A stretch of DNA of 64,000 nucleotides. Source: Pseudomonas asplenii (lineage in GTDB: Bacteria > Pseudomonadota > Gammaproteobacteria > Pseudomonadales > Pseudomonadaceae). The first letter of the stretch is position 1; each line of letters begins with the position of its first letter. The DNA is taken from contig NZ_JSYZ01000023.1 of NCBI RefSeq assembly GCF_001293465.1, positions 1 through 64,000 on the forward strand, written 5' to 3'. Positions 1-7,087 of the stretch are shown piece by piece. The notes under the pieces were generated by a model. It had not been told where the DNA came from. It saw nothing but the letters and a program-made list of their open reading frames with translations, and ran no database searches. The position numbers were made by a program, and so were the translations under genes.

Positions 1-109
1 ACCTATTTCAGGACTAGACATGGGGTCGGTGTTTTGCTTTATCCGTCCAGGGACTAATCTGGCCCTGCTGAATTCGTTCGCATATCCACCTTTGGGAATC
101 GGAATCCTT

Positions 110-394
110 ATGCAGTCAGATCAGACCAGGCTACTCGCGCTCGCGCTGCTTGAGATCAGGGGGTTGCTTGCTGATTATCTGGGCAGCGATGTGGAGGCGG
201 TCGCAGCGCATCTGGCCTATGCGCTTCACAATGAGGCGGATGCGGCGTTCAATGGCGTGAATTTTCAGACCGACGCTGCGAGCCTGAAAATCGCCGCAAT
301 CGATCAAATTCTGGGGGTTGCTGATGGTCCCGCGTTGTTGAGCAGGTTGGATGACCGGGGCAATATCATGTCGTATGATGCTAAGCCTGAATGA
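110..394 (+). CDS. Small hypothetical protein (94 aa)
   Basis: I do not recognise this family. The open frame extends upstream to position 20, but the methionine at 110 starts a compact, mostly helical, acidic 94-aa protein (MQSDQTRLL...), while the upstream 30 residues look like untranslated leader. The body contains a leucine/alanine-rich amphipathic stretch (LLALALLEIRGLLADYL) followed by an Ala/Asn-rich segment. There is no signal peptide or membrane segment. Its size and its position beside other orphan genes would fit an immunity-type or accessory protein, but this is only inference. Confidence 0.55.
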   Translation: MQSDQTRLLALALLEIRGLLADYLGSDVEAVAAHLAYALHNEADAAFNGVNFQTDAASLKIAAIDQILGVADGPALLSRLDDRGNIMSYDAKPE

Positions 395-556
395 CTGCTA
401 CCAGCCAGCAGCGATCAATCAGCTTTTTGCGAGACGACGGCAATTCAGAGTCTGTTGATTTGAAAATTTTACCCAGTGAGCCTTTAGAGCAGCTAGAAAA
501 GCTAAGGTAGCTCAGCTATCAGGGTATGCATTTAGTCGCTATAAACCCAATGACAA

Positions 557-577
557 AAGCTACCATTACAGTAGCTT
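557..577 (-). terminator. Possible terminator hairpin after the 42-aa gene
   Basis: A perfect 7-bp stem AAGCTAC / GTAGCTT with a 7-nt loop lies 15 bases beyond the stop of the minus-strand gene at 592-720. Read on the minus strand it is followed by a short TTTTG run. The stem is AT-rich, so termination would be weak. Confidence 0.4.
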
Positions 578-591
578 CTGCCAGTGATACG

Positions 592-720
592 CTATTTTTT
601 TGAGGACTTGCTAGGCTTCAAATCAGGATTATTACCTGGCGTATCTTTATTGTCACGACGACGTTTGTCTACCTCACCAGTTGATTTAGCAATAGGCTTC
701 GGACCAGGTTTAAGCGCCAT
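592..720 (-). CDS. Short basic hypothetical protein (42 aa)
   Basis: This small gene starts with ATG at 720, preceded by a strong ribosome binding site (GAGGGG, 6 nt before the start), and stops with TAG at 592. The product is highly basic and hydrophilic: MALKPGPKPI, then a KRRRDNK patch, ending KPSKSSKK. There is no hydrophobic segment. The composition (Lys, Pro, Ser, Asn) suggests a disordered, possibly nucleic-acid-binding peptide. I do not know a named family. The RBS and a hairpin just past the stop support it as a real monocistronic gene. Confidence 0.6.
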   Translation of the reverse strand: MALKPGPKPIAKSTGEVDKRRRDNKDTPGNNPDLKPSKSSKK

Positions 721-1120
721 AAAATTCCCCTCAGAATTGATTATTACAGAGTAAAATTATTGCTATCGCCGACACTCTCAAGATGCGTGACACGACCGAT
801 TTTAGCTATGTGAAAAATGTAACTAAATATTGCAAATATCTAACACTTATTCCCCCTCTGGCAGGCCCCACATTCGCTTGGGGTCTCGACCGACTTGATT
901 GAGAACTATTGCTGATTCTGTCGCTCTTCTACCCATCCTCCATTTCATGAGGGGTGCAGCAACCTTGTATACGGTGCCAGTTCTAGGACTGTTAGTCCGT
1001 GGCGCTGGTGGGTCAGCGACTTCCGGCCCAGTCATTACTGTAACCACAAAGGATTGCTTTGGGTCGATTACCTACTCTTGGTCAACTGCATCCCCCAACC
1101 AGCGCCCAACCAGACAACTC
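721..1120. other. Intergenic stretch, no convincing gene
   Basis: About 400 bases with only short overlapping frames of atypical composition on both strands (for example 847-1047 minus and 899-1132 plus). None has a usable ribosome binding site or recognisable product. The left end should hold the promoter of the 42-aa gene. The right end runs into the conserved 5' block of leader copy C. Confidence 0.5.
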
Positions 1121-1406
1121 CCTTTCCCTTGACTGAAACCTCCTAGAAAAACCCGACCGTTTGTTTGGGCCATACTTTGCCGATAGTCTTCGTAAGGCCA
1201 TCCTAATGGATGATACGAATGTGAAAGCACACTCATATCAATACATCACGCATCCTCAAACAAGCCGCTTAGGCAGATGCTTATACCCTCTTCGATCCCC
1301 GTTTGGTGGTAGCCGTGCGCGGGAGACTTTCGAGTCTGCCGGGGTCCGATATGCCCGGTCTTGCACACCTGCGCACGGCTGCCCCCCTCATTCGTGTGCT
1401 AGCGAA
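1120..1406 (+). ncRNA. Diverged copy of the DUF6124-type structured leader (copy C)
   Basis: This segment shares with the two DUF6124 leaders the block CCTAGAAAA-ACCCGACC (1142-1158) and the same architecture. A 13-bp stem GGTAGCCGTGCGC (1308-1320) / GCGCACGGCTGCC (1371-1383) encloses a hairpin AGACT-TTCG-AGTCT and a CCGG/CCGG hairpin (1339-1342 / 1355-1358) with a 12-nt loop. A downstream hairpin TTCG / CGAA (1391-1406) displays the 8-nt loop TGTGCTAG, which matches the flank TTGCACA over 5 contiguous pairs. No DUF6124 gene follows; the next gene starts at 1633. It is either an orphan leader or the leader of that gene. Confidence 0.55.
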
Positions 1407-1632
1407 CGCTGAAATTTCTTCAACTGGGATAGTCGGGTATAACCATCGTCGCCAAACTCCACTTCATTGCCGCTCCAGATGCATTGCTGATGCAGAGGCG
1501 TAGCGCGATCTACGCGAGCTATACCCTTAATGCATTTGAGCAAGGACTGTCGCCGATTACATTTTACTTGGCTTGACGAATACGAGGGCAAATGCCAATT
1601 TAACATCAAGGAGGAAAATCAAGGAGTGACGC
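1407..1632 (+). promoter_or_regulatory. 5' region of the DUF6119 gene
   Basis: About 225 bases between leader copy C and the 516-aa gene. It holds GGGTATA (1435-1441) and its complement TATACCC further down, which could form a long-range stem, and a purine-rich double Shine-Dalgarno region (AAGGAGG near 1609, AAGGAG at 1621-1625). I see no other gene. Confidence 0.4.
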
Positions 1633-3183
1633 GTGAAGATCACTATCAACGTGTTCTTGCTTAAGGAGGGGCGAACCGTCCGGGACGCGCTTTCCGACGA
1701 GGCCAATTTGCAACCTATCGCTTTTTCGTTGGGCGATATTGAGTGTCTCTTCTTTCACCAAAAAAATCCTTCCCACCCAAAGTGGACACAACTCTTCGGA
1801 GCGGTTCCAGAAGTAGCCGGCCTCGACTTGACCGGTAGATCTCTCAAAGCGCTACTGGTCATGGCAGTCAATAACAGAGTCTTTTGCTTCACCTTTGGTC
1901 ATGCCAGGCATCTGATCGATCCGCTCGCGATTGAACGCTACTTTGGGCTTCGTACAGCGCTCAGCTTGACAGATCCTCTGCTGATCAAATCTGTGGAAAA
2001 ATCCAATATTGATCGTACGCCGCTTCGCTCAAAAGCGCAGTCATCGAGGCTGTTGTCCATCTCTGAGTTCGACTTCAAATTTGATTCGGAAATCCTCAAG
2101 TCGCTGACCGGGATCGTGGAAAACGACCAGGATGAAGGCGAGTACGTAAGCGGCTCGGACTCATTGGCGCTTCACTCCGATGTGAAGCTTGAGGATTTCC
2201 CGGAAATCGCGCTTCGGCTGTTGACGGCTTACGAGGATGAACACTGCAAGGAAAAGTATCCTTGGATGGACTTTATAGTTCCTGTACGCGATTCCGCACT
2301 CAGAGGGCAACTGGATGAGGTACTGGTGAGAGCGATGAACGCTGAGCAGTTTGACCGCGTCCGCGCGGCTGCACCTGAACTACTCGGAAATGACATCAGC
2401 GGTTTTGGCTATGTCAAACATAGTACCCGATCACGGAATGGCCCAGCGATCGCATTTGATCTGGATCTGCGACAAGCTCTGCTCGCCAAGCACTTGCTGA
2501 GGGTAATCTCCCGTCCTGCGTTGGAGTCTGAGCGCATCTACCTATATGGCGCGGACGAACAACGACTTGCCACCTGGCCTCTGTATATGTGCCTGGAGGC
2601 CGAGATCGAACACGAAGGCAATATCTATCTACTCAGCGAAGGTGATTGGTACCAGATTGATCGCGACTATACCGAGCAAGTGAACCGTTTTTTTGAGGCT
2701 GCGGTTCCTAGCGACCTGGTGTTTCCTCCATATGGTACTGACCACGAAGGCGCCTACCTTAGGCGTATCGCCGACAACGTCAGTTTCTATCTACTCGACC
2801 AGAAACTGGTGAGACTGACCGGCGCAGGCGGCCCATTCGAGTTCTGTGACTTACTCACGCCGGACCACCACATCATCCACGTCAAAAAGTACTCATCGTC
2901 GAGCGTATTGAGCCACCTTTTTTCACAGGCTTACGTGTCTGCTGAGGCCCTGATCAACTCACCGGATGTCGTTACCCAGGTGAACGCACATCTCGCAGAG
3001 CTCGGTGATTTCCGATTTGTCTTCAACACTACCACGCAGCCTCGCAACAGGATCGTGTTCGCCATCATGCAACCCAACGCAGAGTTACACATGCCGTTTT
3101 TCTCGAAGGTGAATTTCAGGCAATTTGCCCAGCGACTCAGTGCGATGGGTTACCAGGTCGAGGTGTGCCGAATAGGTAACTAA
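1633..3183 (+). CDS. DUF6119 / TIGR04141 family sporadically distributed protein
   Basis: A 516-aa soluble protein with a GTG start, with AAGGAG 7 nt upstream. The N-terminus (MKITINVFLLKEG) and the conserved core at about residues 70-150 (SLKALLVMAVNNRVFCFTFG, ERYFGLRTAL, then TPLRSKAQSSR) match what I recall of the TIGR04141/DUF6119 family, named for its patchy distribution. No catalytic motif, signal peptide or membrane segment is visible, and the length is normal for the family. The biochemical role is unknown to me. Its location among gene fragments and other orphan genes suggests horizontal acquisition. It is followed directly by the remnant of an aldehyde dehydrogenase gene. Confidence 0.75.
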   Translation: MKITINVFLLKEGRTVRDALSDEANLQPIAFSLGDIECLFFHQKNPSHPKWTQLFGAVPEVAGLDLTGRSLKALLVMAVNNRVFCFTFGHARHLIDPLAIERYFGLRTALSLTDPLLIKSVEKSNIDRTPLRSKAQSSRLLSISEFDFKFDSEILKSLTGIVENDQDEGEYVSGSDSLALHSDVKLEDFPEIALRLLTAYEDEHCKEKYPWMDFIVPVRDSALRGQLDEVLVRAMNAEQFDRVRAAAPELLGNDISGFGYVKHSTRSRNGPAIAFDLDLRQALLAKHLLRVISRPALESERIYLYGADEQRLATWPLYMCLEAEIEHEGNIYLLSEGDWYQIDRDYTEQVNRFFEAAVPSDLVFPPYGTDHEGAYLRRIADNVSFYLLDQKLVRLTGAGGPFEFCDLLTPDHHIIHVKKYSSSSVLSHLFSQAYVSAEALINSPDVVTQVNAHLAELGDFRFVFNTTTQPRNRIVFAIMQPNAELHMPFFSKVNFRQFAQRLSAMGYQVEVCRIGN

Positions 3184-3465
3184 GTCACTGTCGCCGGGTC
3201 AGGGCCCGAAGCGGAAGACTTCAAAGCCTTCGCCTGGCTGGTGCCGCTGCTGGAAGATAAAGTCGGCCGGATCCTGATCAACGGCTACCCAACCGGTGTT
3301 GAAGTGTGTGACGCGATGGTCCATGGCGGGCCGTACCCGGCGACTTCCGGTGCCCGTGGTACTTCGGTGGGTACCCTGGCGATCGATCGTTTCCTGCGTC
3401 CGGTTTGCTACCAGAACTACCCGCAGTCACTGCTGCCTGAGGCGCTGCGCGAGAGGCAGCACTCG
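3184..3465 (+). pseudogene. 3' fragment of an alpha-ketoglutaric semialdehyde dehydrogenase gene
   Basis: Translation gives EAEDFKAFAWLVPLLEDKVG, then GRILINGYPTGVEVCDAMVH, then GGPYPATSGARGTSVGTLAI and DRFLRPVCYQ. This is the C-terminal end of the NADP-dependent ketoglutaric semialdehyde (2,5-dioxovalerate) dehydrogenase family of the ALDH superfamily. The catalytic domain and cofactor fold (some 400 residues) are missing, and after LLPEALRE the frame runs into unrelated sequence. There is no start codon or RBS of its own. The fragment lies immediately after the stop of the DUF6119 gene, as expected if an island displaced the rest of the gene. Confidence 0.8.
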
Positions 3466-3548
3466 GCCAATAGGTGCCGTTCACAACAGCCCCTTCTCGG
3501 CGACAGTCTAGCGTTCAGCCTAATTCGCTTTCGGTCCTTGGCCGCCGC

Positions 3549-4016
3549 TCATGAAGTCGTGTCCCAATAGAAATGGATGTACTCGTCTTCATACTCCGCG
3601 AACAGTGAAACGATGAACTCCGTCTTCATTGAATACATCAACAACGCTCCGATGAAACCGCTGGGCTCATGCAGCGGCTGCTTGAGGGGAGCGATCAAAT
3701 AATGCGCCTGCTCCGCGACCATCTTATTGAAAACAGCTTCCGAAATCGCCTCAAACTTGGCGTCAGACACATAGCCCACGAAGTAGCTTTCCCTTTCATG
3801 ATGCCAATCTACACATTCGGCATGAAGCCAGAATTTCAATCCGTTTTCGCCTTGCTGTTTGGGCGCGCGGGTTATTCGAATGGTTTCCTCAGAATCGGGG
3901 TATTGAAAGGCGACTGATGGATACGTCACAAAATGGAGACCGCGACAATCACCGATCGCTCTACAATAAGACTTTTCTTCCACGGTGAGCTGATCAAAAT
4001 CGCTTCTGTTGAACAT
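3549..4016 (-). CDS. Hypothetical protein (155 aa)
   Basis: A complete soluble, acidic protein beginning MFNRSDFDQLTVEEK and ending EDEYIHFYWDTTS. It is rich in aromatic and acidic residues (WLHAECVDWHHERES, FAEYEDEYIHFYW), a composition often seen in immunity proteins or small alpha/beta orphan proteins. I recognise no domain. The start at 4016 has CAGG upstream. It stands alone between the dehydrogenase fragment and the DUF6124 leader. Codon use is less GC-rich than the catabolic genes further right, in keeping with accessory DNA. Confidence 0.6.
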   Translation of the reverse strand: MFNRSDFDQLTVEEKSYCRAIGDCRGLHFVTYPSVAFQYPDSEETIRITRAPKQQGENGLKFWLHAECVDWHHERESYFVGYVSDAKFEAISEAVFNKMVAEQAHYLIAPLKQPLHEPSGFIGALLMYSMKTEFIVSLFAEYEDEYIHFYWDTTS

Positions 4017-4293
4017 GGAAAAACCTGATGCATAAATGGGAACGAGTTTATTTTTTCAGAAAATGGATTCTTGCGAGATTATGGAGCTATTCCCCCCGCC
4101 GCGCTATCCTAGTCGAGCTTTGCGCGAAGGAAGATCCAACCAGTCATTAAACAGGGTCGCTCTCGTCTTCCTTGAAGGGCTATTTTCACCCACTTGAACT
4201 CCTTTCTTTCTAACTTGGCTCGCTGGCGAAAGCACGGGCTGACGGTTACTCAGGCCGCTTTTTAACCTGAATGACTGTAAATTCCTGGACGCT
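4017..4293. other. Intergenic stretch, nothing recognised
   Basis: About 280 bases between the divergent starts of the 155-aa gene and the leader of the DUF6124 gene. Promoters for both sides are expected here, but I could not single out a reliable one. Confidence 0.4.
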
Positions 4294-4320
4294 GCTATCG
4301 GGCAGCTATTGCCCGATAGC
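4294..4320. terminator. Strong inverted repeat upstream of leader copy A
   Basis: A perfect 10-bp stem GCTATCGGGC / GCCCGATAGC with a 7-nt loop. No clear T-run follows on either strand, so it may act as an insulator or be a repeat element rather than a terminator. A similar strong hairpin (CCAGGGGCATGCA ... TGCATGCTCCTGG, about 9161-9193) stands in the same place before leader copy B. Confidence 0.45.
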
Positions 4321-4374
4321 TGTCATTTGTTGCTGCCAGCTTCCGCCCACTCAGCGCCAAACCAGACATGTCCC

Positions 4375-4675
4375 TTTCCCTTGAATTAAATTTCCTAGAA
4401 AATCCCGACCGGTTGCGCCTAATAATTTCGGTGGTTTAGTCTCGGCCCGTCACTGCCAATCCAGTGATCGGGTTTAGCAGCTCGGCAAATCGTTAGGCGC
4501 ACAGCGTCACCCATCCCACCGGCTTTTTGTGCTCGGTGCTTCATGGTGGCTGTGCGCAGGGCATCTTCGGATGCGCCGGTTTCCTAACGTACCGGTCTGC
4601 TAACCTGCGTACGACCGCCACCCATCATTTAGCAGTGATTTTGGCGGCTTCTAACCTACGTTAGGAGTTACCAGC
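4375..4675 (+). ncRNA. Structured leader of the first DUF6124 gene (copy A), candidate RNA switch
   Basis: After the conserved block CCTAGAAAATCCCGACC (4394-4410) come TTTAGCAG (4473-4480) and CGTTAGG (4491-4497). A U-rich-loop hairpin CACCG / CGGTG (4517-4521 / 4534-4538) follows, then a long stem starting GGTGGC (4545) that closes at about 4604-4621. This stem encloses GCATC-TTCG-GATGC and a CCGG / CCGG hairpin whose 12-nt loop carries CCTAACG (4583-4589), next to CTGCTAA (4597-4603). Downstream, TTTAGCAG recurs in a hairpin loop (4628-4635), and CGTTAGGAG (4659-4667) overlaps the Shine-Dalgarno sequence of the gene at 4676. CCTAACG and CTGCTAA can therefore pair either with the upstream or with the downstream set. 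Confidence 0.7.
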
Positions 4676-5032
4676 ATGTTCAAAGTGACCCCCAATCCGC
4701 CTGCTACGTATCGTGCCGGAATCATCGATCCTCGTATCGCCGACCAGGCACTGGCCCACTATGACCTGGGGCCAGAGGCAGGCTCGAAACCGGCACCCGC
4801 CTCCACCGCAGCCGCCACGCCTCCAAGCCCGCCGCCGACCTCGCAAACTCACGAAGACACCCTGCTCGACCTCCACTCGATTCTGCAATCAGCAGCCGCT
4901 ACGGCCTATGAGAACGCCGACAACCAGACCGGCCCGAACCGTAAGGTCGCGATGGGGGTGGTGCACTTGATTGAGCTGGCACAGTTGAGAATGAGTTCGC
5001 TGGAGCAGCAGGTTGTGGCGGTCAGCGGTTGA
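4676..5032 (+). CDS. DUF6124 family protein (118 aa), paralogue 1
   Basis: A small Pseudomonas-type protein of unknown function. It has a Pro/Ala-rich, probably disordered N-terminal half (MFKVTPNPP at the start, then a run of Pro and Ala to about residue 60) and a conserved helical C-terminal domain (LLDLHSILQSAAATAYENAD, then GPNRKVAMGVVHLIELAQLR). There is no signal peptide. The ATG at 4676 lies 8 nt after AGGAG, which is embedded in the leader pairing motif CGTTAGGAG. It is a paralogue of the gene at 9563-9916, nearly identical over the last 60 residues, and each copy has its own leader. I recall this family by its number, not its function. Confidence 0.75.
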   Translation: MFKVTPNPPATYRAGIIDPRIADQALAHYDLGPEAGSKPAPASTAAATPPSPPPTSQTHEDTLLDLHSILQSAAATAYENADNQTGPNRKVAMGVVHLIELAQLRMSSLEQQVVAVSG

Positions 5033-5052
5033 TGGCTGGCTGAAGGTCAAAA

Positions 5053-5078
5053 GCTTCGCGGGCAAGCCCTGCTCCTAC
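5053..5078. repeat. REP element (single)
   Basis: Contains gcttcgcgggcaagcc followed by ctgctcctac, the typical fluorescens-group REP sequence. It is a single copy between the DUF6124 stop and its terminator. Confidence 0.7.
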
Positions 5079-5107
5079 AGTACGGCGGTGGTCATCATGA
5101 TGGAGAG

Positions 5108-5131
5108 AGCCCCGCCTCGGCGGGGCTTTTT
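5108..5131 (+). terminator. Rho-independent terminator of the first DUF6124 gene
   Basis: A perfect 9-bp GC-rich stem AGCCCCGCC / GGCGGGGCT with a 2-nt loop, followed by a run of five T. It lies about 75 bases after the stop codon at 5032. Confidence 0.9.
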
Positions 5132-5273
5132 ATCCGCGGTCAGTCGCCAGCCCATACCGATCACCGCGGGATTGCGCACCCCCTTCGAACAGCATCCAAC
5201 AAGCGTTTCAGCATGAGCCTAACCGAACACAAGGCATTCTCTACCGACTCGAAGATGGCCTGACCGGTTGGCC

Positions 5274-6338
5274 TCAATGGGGCAAGTGACCCCTGGCGTA
5301 GCGCACCGTCCTTTCCAGAGTCCGGGTCATGTCGGGATGGGTCAGCCGATACTTGCGCTCCAGTTGCTCGCTGTGGCTCATGTCGAAGCGCTGCGTCTGA
5401 ATGAAGTCCAGTGACTCGGCGCTGATCGCCAATCGGGCCGCCAGGCCGGGAATTTTCAAAAGCCACTTGAGCAACCCTATCGCCACATGGCGGCGGGGGG
5501 CCGTGACCTCCAGGGTTTTTGCCATCTGCTCAAGCATCCCCTTCAGGTTCGGTGTGTGCTCGTAGAGCGCCAGGACCTGGCGGTTGACCATCGTGGGGTC
5601 GAATGCCACGCAGGCGATCATCGACACCAGGTAATCGACGCTGACCAATGGCAACCAGTGCCTGGCGGAACCGGGGATAGCCTTGAACCGCCCTTGCGCC
5701 AGGTTTCGAATGAGTTCGACCAGGGGTTGTCCTTCGACGATGTGACCACTCTCGCTGTGGCCACACACCGTTGCAGGGTGAACGATCGTGTAATCCGCGC
5801 CCGCTTCCTGCATGTGGCGGATGACGGCGAAATGGGACTCGAGCTTACTGCCTTCGTAGCCGCCCACGCGACCATAGACTGCGGGCCAATCGGTGTTTTC
5901 CGGGCACTCATTATCCACCCCGATGTTGGCAAGGTGGCTAAGGTTCTGCAGCATATAGCCGCCCACCATCACCAATCGGATGCGCTGGGTCGCCGCAAGC
6001 CTGGCGACTCTCAGCGCCCCCTGCACATTGATCGTGCGGGCGCGCTCCATTGTCAGCCCCCAGGAAAATTGCGCCGCCAGGTGAAAGACCACACCGACCG
6101 AAGACACGCGCTGCTGGTCCGCCTCGCTGAGTCCCAGTCCCTCTCTGCTGATATCGCCCGCAACGGCGTGAATATGCGCGGGGTTACCGCCCAGCCGGCC
6201 TACCTGCTCTCTGAGCCGCGCAATGTTTTCGGGGGTGCGCATCAGCACCCAGGTCTTGTGTCCTGTCGCCGTGAGACGGGCCAGTAAATGTTGACCCACA
6301 AACCCACTGCCGCCGGTGACGAAGCATTCCACGCTCAT
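5274..6338 (-). CDS. NAD-dependent epimerase/dehydratase family (extended SDR) protein
   Basis: A 354-aa extended short-chain dehydrogenase. The N-terminal Rossmann motif is TGGSGFVGQHL (residues 8-18). An AGD motif at about 60 and HLAAQFSW at about 87 follow, and the catalytic-type YxxxK is seen as YEGSK at about 165. The C-terminal half holds the substrate-binding region (HPATVCG, GSARHWLPLVSVDY). The substrate is not evident; likely activities are oxidoreductase or epimerase on a small polar or terpenoid-like substrate. It is divergent from a MerR regulator 73 bases away, and its promoter carries a MerR-type operator in an overlong spacer, so it is very probably the regulator's target. Confidence 0.8.
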   Translation of the reverse strand: MSVECFVTGGSGFVGQHLLARLTATGHKTWVLMRTPENIARLREQVGRLGGNPAHIHAVAGDISREGLGLSEADQQRVSSVGVVFHLAAQFSWGLTMERARTINVQGALRVARLAATQRIRLVMVGGYMLQNLSHLANIGVDNECPENTDWPAVYGRVGGYEGSKLESHFAVIRHMQEAGADYTIVHPATVCGHSESGHIVEGQPLVELIRNLAQGRFKAIPGSARHWLPLVSVDYLVSMIACVAFDPTMVNRQVLALYEHTPNLKGMLEQMAKTLEVTAPRRHVAIGLLKWLLKIPGLAARLAISAESLDFIQTQRFDMSHSEQLERKYRLTHPDMTRTLERTVRYARGHLPH

Positions 6339-6372
6339 GTCTGAATCCTTGTTTGGATGATCGGCGCAGGCT

Positions 6373-6402
6373 AAGGTGTAGAGCCTACTCTACAGTCAAG
6401 GA
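6373..6402 (-). promoter_or_regulatory. MerR-type promoter/operator between SDR gene and regulator
   Basis: On the minus strand TTGACT (-35 like) is followed by a 19-20 bp spacer and TTAGCC/TAGCCT (-10 like). The spacer is occupied by the perfect inverted repeat TGTAGAG-CCTA-CTCTACA (6377-6394). An operator inside an overlong spacer is the hallmark of MerR-family activated promoters, where the regulator twists the DNA to realign the two boxes. Confidence 0.75.
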
Positions 6403-6411
6403 GTTTTTTTC

Positions 6412-6816
6412 GTGAACATCGGAGAGTTGGAGCGCCGCAGTGGAGTCGGCCGCCATGCGTTGCGCTATTACGAACAGCTCGGGCTGATCGTGGCTCATCG
6501 ACAGGCCAATAACTACCGCAGCTATAGCGATCAGACCGTGGCTGATCTGGCGTTCATTCAGAGTGCCCAGGGCGTGGGGTTTTCACTCGCCGAGATCGGG
6601 GAGATCCTGGCGGCCAGGCGGGGCAATACGATCAATTGCGCGCAAGGCGCGGCCTTGGTCGCCAGCAAGATGGCCGAGATTCAAACGAAGATCACCACCC
6701 TGCAGGCCACGTATGCTTTTCTGGACGGCGAACGGGCGAAGCTTGAAGCCAGTGCCATTGCCAACGGGCAGATGATGGCTCACCTGCCTGTCCCTGAGCC
6801 GGTCTCGGCGTCATAG
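6412..6816 (+). CDS. MerR family transcriptional regulator
   Basis: A 134-aa protein with a GTG start and CAAGGAG 8 nt upstream. Residues 1-70 form the winged-helix DNA-binding domain (MNIGELERRSGVGRHALRYY, then EQLGL, NNYRSYSD, and ...GFSLAEIGEIL). A dimerisation coiled coil follows (ASKMAEIQTKITTLQATYAFLDGERAKLE, residues about 82-115), ending in a short tail without the cysteine set of metal sensors. It is therefore more like the MerR regulators of oxidative or organic-compound responses. It probably regulates itself and the divergent SDR gene through the palindrome at 6377-6394. Confidence 0.85.
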   Translation: MNIGELERRSGVGRHALRYYEQLGLIVAHRQANNYRSYSDQTVADLAFIQSAQGVGFSLAEIGEILAARRGNTINCAQGAALVASKMAEIQTKITTLQATYAFLDGERAKLEASAIANGQMMAHLPVPEPVSAS

Positions 6817-6868
6817 CCTGCCGGCAACGCCTAACCCGGCAACCTCTGTCGAGTGCCTGAAGATCAAA

Positions 6869-6960
6869 AGCTTCGCGGGCAAGCCACGCTCCTACCGGGT
6901 TGCGGCGGCCATCAAAATGGTGATCGCCTCCATTCTGTAGGAGCCGGGCTTGCCCGCGAA
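6869..6960. repeat. REP doublet (REPIN-like)
   Basis: Two REP sequences in opposite orientation: gcttcgcgggcaagcc at the left and its complement ggcttgcccgcgaa at the right, separated by about 40 bases including ggtgatcgcctc. A near-identical doublet lies at 23560-23650. Confidence 0.8.
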
Positions 6961-7087
6961 TGGGCCAGCCGCCTCACCACAAAACGCCTGGTATGACGCG
7001 GCAACGTATGAACCCGTTTCAGGGAGACACAGAGACCCATCGGCTGGAGTACACGAGGAGGAACGTCAATGTCAGACAGTTCCTTTG

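Noticed and set aside
847..1132. Short opposing ORFs upstream of leader copy C
   Set aside because: No RBS, atypical composition and mutual overlap.
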